Shown here: positions 1 through 4,603 of the stretch, piece after piece | Layout of the letters: each line of letters opens with the position of its first letter | Position numbering within the stretch: position 1 is the stretch's first letter | NCBI GenBank assembly: GCA_017507595.1 | Contig: JAFWAM010000021.1 | Span: 1 to 6,715, forward strand | Source: Clostridia bacterium | GTDB taxonomy: Bacteria > Bacillota_A > Clostridia > Christensenellales > Borkfalkiaceae | Reading direction: 5' to 3' | DNA: 6,715 nucleotides | Program-made: the position numbers and the translations under genes | The notes under the pieces: model-generated | The model's input: only the letters and a program-made list of their open reading frames with translations | What the model was told of the DNA's origin: nothing | The model's database searches: none

Positions 1-185
1 AATGTTTCACAAAAGCAAAAGATGGGCTAATTTTGAAGAAATTTTTGCTTGAAACTTAAGCATTTTTACCCCTGATTTTTGCCCGTTTTTGGCCATTTTT
101 AGCCCGATTTAAGGCCATTTTGGGTTAAAATCAAGCAAAATTAAGGTTTGGATTAATTTATAAAAGTAATAGTGGGGGAGAGGAA

Positions 186-248
186 ATGTTTCACGAAAAT
201 TTTAAGCCGCTTTTTGGGGTAAATTTGGTCTTTGCTGAATATTTTTGA
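186..248 (+). CDS. Possible 20-codon small ORF, unrecognised
   Basis: An ATG at 186 follows a purine-rich GGGGGAG element at 174-180 with a 5-base gap, a plausible ribosome binding site in a region that is otherwise poor in G. The frame runs 20 codons to TGA at 246-248 and would give a small, aromatic-rich peptide starting MFHENFKPLF. The stop lies in an 8 bp A/T-only hairpin (239-246/251-258). No convincing promoter was found upstream, and no family is recognised. The first codons contain TGTTTCAC, which also occurs at 3-10, where a second short frame begins with MFH and stops after 16 codons. A frame this short could easily arise by chance, so this is only a candidate. Confidence 0.2.
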   Translation: MFHENFKPLFGVNLVFAEYF

Positions 249-394
249 TAAAAAATATGCATACCGACAAGATTTTAATCCGCTTTATGTTAAGCTGCTT
301 AAATAGGCGCAAAAACTTTTAATTGCGCAATTTTAACAAATATTTGTCATAAAACTTTATCATATCAGACGTCAGCACGCACTTTTACCCCAAA
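213..394. repeat. Widely spaced 11 bp inverted repeat
   Basis: TTTGGGGTAAA at 213-223 is the exact reverse complement of TTTACCCCAAA at 384-394. The arms enclose 160 bases that contain several smaller dyads. If transcribed, the arms could close a structured RNA of about 180 bases, but chance cannot be excluded in such a biased sequence. Confidence 0.4.
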
Positions 395-418
395 CATTTA
401 AGATAAGTCCTTTTCTTT

Positions 419-482
419 GGTAGCTTTTGGCGTTATTCGGAGATCCTTAACCGGTGAGCAGTGGGGCAACTTCCCTCAGCTA
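419..482. other. GC-rich island, possible structured RNA
   Basis: Within an otherwise AT-rich spacer, about 60 bases are of markedly higher GC content and mixed sequence. TAGCT at 421-425 can pair with AGCTA at 478-482, enclosing CGG/CCG arms (438-440/451-453) and a GGG/CCC hairpin (464-466/473-475). It does not match the cores I know for SRP RNA, tmRNA, RNase P, T-box or the common riboswitches. A 6S-like RNA was considered but not supported. The strand is undetermined. Confidence 0.25.
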
Positions 483-542
483 AAAAACTTCAAAAAACCA
501 AAAAAATATCGAAATTTCGACCAAAAACGGTGTTTTTCGCCA

Positions 543-590
543 GAGAGAATGACCAAAATTTGAGCCGTGAAAAATTTAAGCCATTCTCTC
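543..590. repeat. 9 bp inverted repeat with inner A/T dyad
   Basis: GAGAGAATG at 543-551 pairs exactly with CATTCTCTC at 582-590. Inside, AAATTT at 556-561 and AAATTT at 572-577 can pair as well, so the whole could form a two-step hairpin. No T-run follows on the plus strand, so it is not a typical terminator. Confidence 0.5.
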
Positions 591-644
591 ACAATTCATT
601 TTAGCGGAAGGCTCTTTTGTGCTCGATTTTTGGTTAAAAAAGTT

Positions 645-678
645 AATTTGGCGCACAAATATTTTCTTGCGCCAATTT
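645..678. repeat. 10 bp inverted repeat with one mismatch
   Basis: AATTTGGCGC at 645-654 pairs with GCGCCAATTT at 669-678 around a 14-base loop, with a single T-T mismatch. It lies about 25 bases past the T-run of the cvpA-like gene's terminator in that gene's reading direction. It could be a second transcription stop or a processing site, or a leftover repeat. Confidence 0.45.
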
Positions 679-701
679 GGTGTTTTGCGAACTATTAAAT
701 A

Positions 702-736
702 AAACTAAAAAAGTCGGACGCAAAAAGCCCGACTTT
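702..736 (-). terminator. Rho-independent terminator of the cvpA-like gene
   Basis: AAAGTCGG at 710-717 and CCGACTTT at 729-736 form a perfect 8 bp stem. Two further GC pairs (720/728 and 721/727) are possible in the loop. Read on the minus strand, the stem is followed by a T-rich tract down to about 702. It lies about 25 bases beyond the stop codon of the cvpA-like gene. Confidence 0.8.
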
Positions 737-759
737 AAAATTTTTTGCTTAGGTTGCCA

Positions 760-1446
760 TTATGTAAACAGTAAGCCCAAAAGCCAACCGAACAAGTTGT
801 AGGACATAAAGAAGTTCGCTATAACGGAAGTAGAAAGAAGCTCCTTCACCCCGTTTAATCCTTCAATGGGTATAACGCTTAAAAGGAATACCCCAAGGTA
901 AACTATCAATATACCTTTCACAAGACCGACCACTGCACCGAGTATTCTGTCAACCACCTTAAGGGGTGTGTGGTCAACGATGAAGGAAAGTAATTTTTTG
1001 ACCAGGATAAGAAGCAGCCTTGAAACGATAAGTATTATCATAAAAGAGCCGCCGCTTAAAACGTATCTCGTTACCGTTTCGGAAATTATCTGTGCAAGGT
1101 TGAATTCATCAAAGGGGATTTTATCGGCGTACTTTAAGATAGCGGAATTTAAAAACTCCGGCAGGTTAAGCACGGATAAAGTTTCCAGGGTATCAGCCTT
1201 ATTGATTGTTACGTCAACGGTAGAGAAGATCCCCCTTATAGAGGTCGCAAGGCCTTCGTCAATTGTCGTACCGTTGCAAATGGCGTTACAAAGGACGCCG
1301 CTTAAGGTGTAAGCGAGGATAAATGAAGCCGCAATACAAATCAGACCGATAACCTGCTTCATAAATCCACGCGCCAGGCCGTAAATCAAAAACCCGACGA
1401 TAATAAGAAGCACGATCGTGTCCATAGAGTTAAACGTATTAACCAT
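760..1446 (-). CDS. CvpA-family integral membrane protein
   Basis: The 228-residue product looks like the CvpA (colicin V production) family of small inner-membrane proteins, whose exact role is not settled. Four hydrophobic stretches are visible, at about residues 10-24, 33-53, 133-150 and 167-192, the usual family topology. The first pair is split by the family-typical L-A-R-G-F-x-K-Q segment (24-31). The fourth is preceded by D-R-I-L-G and contains the G-L-V-K-G turn (174-178). The central part (about 55-125) is a soluble loop longer than in short family members, and a final hydrophobic tail lies at 218-227. The ATG start is supported by an AAAGGAGGTC ribosome binding site (1462 down to 1453, minus strand) six bases upstream, and by a promoter just beyond. 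It is a single transcription unit ending in the hairpin at 710-736 and divergent from yyaC. Family assignment is fairly sure; function is not. Confidence 0.85.
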   Translation of the reverse strand: MVNTFNSMDTIVLLIIVGFLIYGLARGFMKQVIGLICIAASFILAYTLSGVLCNAICNGTTIDEGLATSIRGIFSTVDVTINKADTLETLSVLNLPEFLNSAILKYADKIPFDEFNLAQIISETVTRYVLSGGSFMIILIVSRLLLILVKKLLSFIVDHTPLKVVDRILGAVVGLVKGILIVYLGVFLLSVIPIEGLNGVKELLSTSVIANFFMSYNLFGWLLGLLFT

Positions 1447-1467
1447 ATAAAAGACCTCCTTTAAAAT

Positions 1468-1496
1468 ATTGTACCAAAAAAATGCGCCTTTGGCAA
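1468..1496 (-). promoter_or_regulatory. Sigma-A-type promoter of the cvpA-like gene
   Basis: On the minus strand, TTGCCA (1496-1491) is followed after exactly 17 bases by TACAAT (1473-1468), with a TGG extended -10 element just ahead of it. The predicted start near 1461 falls at the edge of the ribosome binding site, so the leader would be only about 15 bases. Confidence 0.7.
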
Positions 1497-1544
1497 TAGA
1501 TTAAGTAAAAAAGCTTTCTGAGGCGACGAAAAAAATCTTCACTG

Positions 1545-1550
1545 TATAAT
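1545..1550 (+). promoter_or_regulatory. Possible -10 element of yyaC
   Basis: A perfect TATAAT lies 27 bases before the yyaC ATG. The region 17 bases upstream (GGCGAC at 1522-1527) is a poor sigma-A -35 box. No clear match to sporulation sigma factor boxes was seen, although B. subtilis yyaC is transcribed during sporulation. Confidence 0.3.
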
Positions 1551-1577
1551 CTTGACAAAAATGGCAATAATCAAACT

Positions 1578-2171
1578 ATGCAAGAATACTGTTTTGAAGT
1601 TAACAACCGCACCGCAAGCCTTGGCGTCCTGGACGGACTGTATAAAATTTACGATTCCTACGTGCCGGTAATAATTTGCGTGGGCACGGACGCAACCATT
1701 GGCGACGCCCTTGGACCAATGATAGGCACCAAGCTTAAGGAGGCCAATATTGACGCTTACGTTTACGGCAGTCTATCAACCCCGATCACCGCCAAGGAAA
1801 TTTTGTCGGTGAAGGATTTTGTAAAAGCTGCCCATCCCTTATCAAAGACCTTGGTCATTGATGCGGCGGTGGGTGAAGACGGCGACGTGGGCATTGTCAA
1901 AATCAGCGGCGAGGGGATACGCCCAGGGCTTGGGGCAGATAAAAACTTGCCCAAAATGGGGGATGGGTCCATCATCGGCATAGTGTCGCCAAGATCTAAG
2001 GGGCACAATTATTTTATGAACTACACCCGCCTTGCGCCCATATATAAAATGGCTGAAATTATCGCCGAGGGCATCATTAAGTACGTAAGATCGGTTAAGG
2101 AAAAACCCATCTATAAGTCGGAAAACGGCAAATTTTCCTTAATGAAAGGGTCAGGACAATATAATATATGA
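1578..2171 (+). CDS. yyaC: YyaC-type sporulation protein (DUF1256)
   Basis: The 197-residue product matches the YyaC/DUF1256 family of spore-formers, small soluble proteins related in fold to the germination and hydrogenase-maturation proteases; their substrate is not established. Visible family motifs are C-V-G-T-D-A-T-I-G-D-A-L-G-P (34-47), V-I-D-A-A-V-G (93-99) and R-P-G-L-G-A-D-K-N-L-P-K-M-G-D (115-129), followed by G-I-V-S (134-137). Length is close to the B. subtilis protein. The final 25 or so residues form a polar tail that looks less conserved. The ATG at 1578 gives a full-length N-terminus, but no Shine-Dalgarno sequence is visible before it, unlike the other five main genes here. 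It stands alone between the divergent cvpA-like gene and the terminator at 2227-2264. Its presence suggests a sporulating organism or a recent descendant of one. Confidence 0.88.
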   Translation: MQEYCFEVNNRTASLGVLDGLYKIYDSYVPVIICVGTDATIGDALGPMIGTKLKEANIDAYVYGSLSTPITAKEILSVKDFVKAAHPLSKTLVIDAAVGEDGDVGIVKISGEGIRPGLGADKNLPKMGDGSIIGIVSPRSKGHNYFMNYTRLAPIYKMAEIIAEGIIKYVRSVKEKPIYKSENGKFSLMKGSGQYNI

Positions 2172-2226
2172 CTTTTTTTGCGGATAAAATGAATTGTAAG
2201 AGGAAATCTATCTTTAACTAAAAAAA

Positions 2227-2264
2227 GGGCAGGGCTGAAAACTCAGCTGTGCCCGTTTTTTATT
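2227..2264. terminator. Bidirectional terminator between yyaC and pepV
   Basis: GGGCA (2227-2231) pairs with TGCCC (2250-2254) and GGCTGA (2233-2238) with TCAGCT (2243-2248), using one G-T pair, leaving a four-base loop and one internal mismatch. A T-run follows on the plus strand, and an A-run before the stem gives a T-run on the minus strand. It can therefore stop both of the convergent genes. Confidence 0.88.
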
Positions 2265-2314
2265 TTAAAATATACTGATAGGCTTAAAGATCCTTGTCCG
2301 TCCTACAAAAATCT

Positions 2315-3589
2315 TTAGCAACAAATTTTTAAAAGTGTCGCAAGATAAATTTCCGTCATAAGATCCAGGGTGGTGAGAGTAACGTGCTCGTTGGCCTGGT
2401 GAATGCTGAAGGCCTCCTCCTCGTTTAAAGCAGGACCAAAGGCCACGCCTTTTTTTAAAGCCCTGGCGTAAGTGCCGCCACCGATGGCGATAGGCTCTGC
2501 AGCGATACCCGTTGCTTCCTTAAAGATATCGCTTAAAATTTTAACAAGTCCGCTGTCCTTTTCGGAAAAGAGTGGGGCTTGATAGCTTAAAATTTCAAAG
2601 TGGCCGATTTGTGAAAGGGCGTTTAAAACGTAGTCTTTTTCCAAGGTTGACGGGTATCTTACGTCAACGGTAACGTAAATTTTGTCACCGTCAGCCCTTA
2701 CCACGTTGGGTGAGAAGGTAAGATTCCCCGTTTCGTCGGAAAGATCTTTAACACCGCAGCAAGCGCCGAACAATCTGTCGTGGACGCCGGCCTCAATAAG
2801 CCCTTCGCCCTCAAGGGCCAAAAGGATGGGGGCCATGGCGTTTTTACCCTTGTCGGGGGTGGAGCCGTGTGCGGGGATGCCGAAAGATTCCAGCTTGCCG
2901 CCGTCAACCAAAACGTCGCGATAATCGACACCGAGGGGCACTTTTTTAACCTGAGCAACGCAATGATCGCATACCACGTTGGCCCTTTCTCCGCCAAAAA
3001 GATCTAAAAGAGCAGGGGATTTTTCAAAATCGTACTTTAAGTGCAGTATGCCCTTTTCCGCATAGATCACGGGGAAGTCCGCATCGGGGGAGATACCCTC
3101 CTCAGGTAAAACGGCAACCTTTTTATAGTGGTCGATACAGCCCCAGCCGCTTTCCTCGTCACAGCCTAAAATAAGCCTTATCTCACGCTTAGGGGTAATA
3201 CCGCTGTCAAGCAGGGCCTTCATGCAATAAAGGGTGACCATTGCGCCCGACTTGTCGTCAAGGGCACCTCGGGCAAAAAGCTTGCCGTCGACAACGGTGG
3301 GCTCGTAGGGGGGGGTGTTCCAATCCTCAAGGCTACCCTCGGGCACCACGTCAAGGTGGCATAAGATACCGAAAGGCTCGCCCTGTCCGAAGATTACCTC
3401 ACCGATATAGTTGTCATAGTTAACCGTCTTAAAGCCCATGGATGCGGCAAGATCTAAAAAATAGACGAGGGCATTTTTAACGCCTTCACCAAAGGGTGCA
3501 TCGGGAAGGGCTTCCGATTTGACGCTTCTGATTTTTAATAGTGAGCAAAGCTGATCAAGCATAGCTTTTTTGTCAACGTTTACGTTCAT
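2315..3589 (-). CDS. pepV: Sapep/PepV-type M20 metallo-dipeptidase
   Basis: The 424-residue product is a cytosolic dipeptidase of peptidase family M20 (PepV/Sapep type), which cleaves dipeptides using two metal ions, usually zinc or manganese. The full metal and catalytic set is visible: H78-L-D80, D111-D-K-S-G for the bridging aspartate, the E145-E146 pair in C-D-E-E-S-G-W-G, D169 in S-P-D-A-D-F-P, and H397 in F-S-I-H-Q-A-N-E. The insert domain carries A-H241-G-S-T-P-D-K-G-K-N-A, where PepV has its transition-state histidine, and the late G-G-G-T-Y-A-R segment is at 370-376. It is slightly shorter than Lactobacillus PepV (about 470). The ATG is supported by AAGGAG (3600 down to 3595) six bases upstream. 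It is a single unit with a promoter shared with divergent radC and a terminator shared with yyaC. A role in using peptides as amino-acid sources is inferred from the family. Confidence 0.9.
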   Translation of the reverse strand: MNVNVDKKAMLDQLCSLLKIRSVKSEALPDAPFGEGVKNALVYFLDLAASMGFKTVNYDNYIGEVIFGQGEPFGILCHLDVVPEGSLEDWNTPPYEPTVVDGKLFARGALDDKSGAMVTLYCMKALLDSGITPKREIRLILGCDEESGWGCIDHYKKVAVLPEEGISPDADFPVIYAEKGILHLKYDFEKSPALLDLFGGERANVVCDHCVAQVKKVPLGVDYRDVLVDGGKLESFGIPAHGSTPDKGKNAMAPILLALEGEGLIEAGVHDRLFGACCGVKDLSDETGNLTFSPNVVRADGDKIYVTVDVRYPSTLEKDYVLNALSQIGHFEILSYQAPLFSEKDSGLVKILSDIFKEATGIAAEPIAIGGGTYARALKKGVAFGPALNEEEAFSIHQANEHVTLTTLDLMTEIYLATLLKICC

Positions 3590-3653
3590 AAAGACTCCTT
3601 AAAACAAGCAAAAATCAAGTATTTTGAAAATTAATAAAAATTGTGATAAATAT

Positions 3654-3681
3654 ATTATACACTTTTTTTAAAATATGTTAA
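3654..3681 (-). promoter_or_regulatory. Promoter of pepV
   Basis: On the minus strand, TTAACA (3681-3676) is followed after 16 bases by a perfect TATAAT (3659-3654). The predicted start near 3647 gives a leader of about 57 bases. The site lies almost exactly over the radC promoter on the other strand. Confidence 0.6.
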
Positions 3682-3684
3682 AAT
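3656..3684 (+). promoter_or_regulatory. Probable promoter of radC
   Basis: An extended -10, TGT plus TAAAAT (TAAAAT at 3679-3684), lies 17 bases after a weak -35, TATACA (3656-3661). The expected start near 3691 leaves a leader of about 27 bases before the radC ATG. Its boxes overlap those of the pepV promoter in the opposite order. Confidence 0.45.
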
Positions 3685-3717
3685 ATTTTTTAGAAGATTT
3701 TATTAATTAGGGGAAAA

Positions 3718-4461
3718 ATGCACACACATCACCGTCAGCGACTGCGTGACAAGGTAATAAAAAACGTTGACGTCCTTAACGATTACGAGCTGTTGGAGCT
3801 TTTGCTCTTTTACGTTAAGCCGCGGGTCAACACCAACGACACGGCCCACCGTCTTATAGATACCTTGGGCGGCATCGACAAGGTCTTTCTTTCCTCCCCG
3901 GAGGAGCTTATGAATATTGACGGCGTCGGTGAACAGACCGCCGTCTTTTTGGTGACTTTGGGCAAGGTCTTTGCAAAATCCTTCGTCACCAAGGATGATG
4001 AGGTTATCCCCATCGGCGCCGCAAAGGACGTTGAAAACTACCTTATAAATTTATTTTCCCGCTATAAAACGGAAATCTTTATCGTTTTCTTTTTGGACAA
4101 GGGCAACCAGATAACGTCAAAATACCTGGTTGGCAGCCATAACACAATGAAGGTCGATATCGACACCAAGGAAATTGCCAATCAGATAACGACCCTTAGC
4201 CCCGCAAGCATACTTATCGCCCACAACCACCTTTCGGATAACGTGTACCCCGGTGCCCACGACGATAACGCAACCGAGCAGTTTTATACCTTAGCCATGC
4301 TCAACGACATAAACCTTTACGACCACATTATCGTAAGCGGCCGGCAAACCTTCAGTTATTTTGCCGCAGGAAGGCTTGCTCTTATTAAACGCAAGATAAA
4401 TAAATTACTCTTCCCCGATGCCAAAGATGAAGATCTGATAATTGGCGAGGACGAGGAATAG
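3718..4461 (+). CDS. radC: RadC/JAB-domain protein with diverged JAMM motif
   Basis: The 247-residue product has the layout of the RadC (UPF0758) family: an N-terminal helical part with a helix-hairpin-helix (L-M-N-I-D-G-V-G-E-Q-T-A, 64-75) and a C-terminal JAB/MPN-like domain (about 100-220). RadC was once thought to act in DNA repair; its true role is unclear. The presumed metal ligands are kept: E152 in D-T-K-E-I, H169-N-H171 and D182. The usual H-N-H-P-S-G reads H-N-H-L-S-D, and the serine that normally precedes the aspartate is G179, so the active site is unusual. The I-N-L-Y-D-H-I-I-V-S-G segment (198-208) is typical. The ATG follows an AGGGG element (3709-3713). The C-terminus ends in an acidic tail. 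It reads in the same direction as gltX, 142 bases upstream, with no clear terminator between. It may be a paralogue with altered activity rather than the housekeeping copy. Confidence 0.85.
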   Translation: MHTHHRQRLRDKVIKNVDVLNDYELLELLLFYVKPRVNTNDTAHRLIDTLGGIDKVFLSSPEELMNIDGVGEQTAVFLVTLGKVFAKSFVTKDDEVIPIGAAKDVENYLINLFSRYKTEIFIVFFLDKGNQITSKYLVGSHNTMKVDIDTKEIANQITTLSPASILIAHNHLSDNVYPGAHDDNATEQFYTLAMLNDINLYDHIIVSGRQTFSYFAAGRLALIKRKINKLLFPDAKDEDLIIGEDEE

Positions 4462-4520
4462 CCGTCGTTAAGCCTTTGCCACAAAAAGGGCGATAATCGG
4501 CCTATACCCCCACTTTTTAG

Positions 4521-4549
4521 TTTAAAAAATTTAAAACCACGTTTAAAAT
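4521..4549 (+). promoter_or_regulatory. Weak candidate promoter of gltX
   Basis: TTTAAA (4521-4526) and TAAAAT (4544-4549) are 17 bases apart in an AT-rich stretch. Both boxes are imperfect. A start near 4556 would place the dyad at 4566-4585 inside the leader RNA. Confidence 0.25.
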
Positions 4550-4562
4550 CAATAAAAAATGC

Positions 4563-4588
4563 GGATATTTGACGTTTGTCAAATACCC
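4563..4588 (+). promoter_or_regulatory. Dyad in the gltX leader
   Basis: TATTTGAC (4566-4573) and GTCAAATA (4578-4585) form a perfect 8 bp inverted repeat around GTTT, with GG/CC (4563-4564/4587-4588) outside a single mismatch. It ends a few bases before the gltX ribosome binding site. It could be an operator of TTGAC-N4-GTCAA form, somewhat like FNR-family sites, or an RNA hairpin that tunes translation. Confidence 0.5.
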
Positions 4589-4591
4589 TTT

Positions 4592-4597
4592 AAGGAG
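4592..4597 (+). promoter_or_regulatory. Ribosome binding site that fixes the gltX start
   Basis: AAGGAG sits six bases before the ATG at 4604. An in-frame ATG at 4559 lacks such a site and would add 15 residues ahead of the normal GluRS N-terminus, so 4604 is chosen. Confidence 0.85.
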
Positions 4598-4603
4598 AAT
4601 ATC

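Larger units (their letters stand above)
1..759. other. Long AT-rich, dyad-dense intergenic region
   Basis: No open reading frame of normal size and no recognisable protein is present on either strand. The stretch is rich in A and T runs and carries many short inverted repeats: 239-246/251-258, 307-312/323-328, the palindromes at 321-332, 336-347 and 509-520, and the arms at 523-528/532-537, 543-551/582-590 and 645-654/669-678. Near 31-121 short T-tracts recur at about 10-13 base intervals. The last part (702-736) is the terminator of the cvpA-like gene, which is read towards this region. No tRNA, rRNA, known riboswitch core, DnaA box or full parS site was recognised by eye. It may be a regulatory or structural spacer, or hold an unrecognised small RNA; the function is unknown. 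Confidence 0.7.

Noticed and set aside
185..202. parS site
   Set aside because: Only the left half TGTTTCAC matches; the right half does not resemble GTGAAACA, so it is not a usable consensus site.
419..482. 6S RNA, SRP RNA or riboswitch
   Set aside because: Short resemblances such as GGTGAGCA are too brief, and the characteristic cores of these RNAs are missing; it was kept only as an unknown GC-rich island.
968..1312. 114-codon plus-strand frame within the cvpA-like gene
   Set aside because: It is antisense to a membrane protein with a good promoter, ribosome binding site and terminator; the frame shows no motif.
1552..1580. TTGACA at 1552-1557 as the -35 box of yyaC
   Set aside because: A matching -10 would fall on the start codon itself, and the sequence there is not TATAAT-like.
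2698..2997. 99-codon minus-strand frame overlapping pepV
   Set aside because: It is in an alternative frame inside pepV, whose catalytic residues and ribosome binding site are complete; it shows no domain.
4462..4530. Terminator after radC
   Set aside because: Short GC words such as GGCGATAATCGGCC are present, but no stable stem followed by a T-run could be built.
4559..4603. Upstream in-frame ATG for gltX
   Set aside because: It lacks a ribosome binding site, lies just before the leader dyad, and adds 15 residues not expected before the GluRS N-terminus; the ATG at 4604 has AAGGAG.
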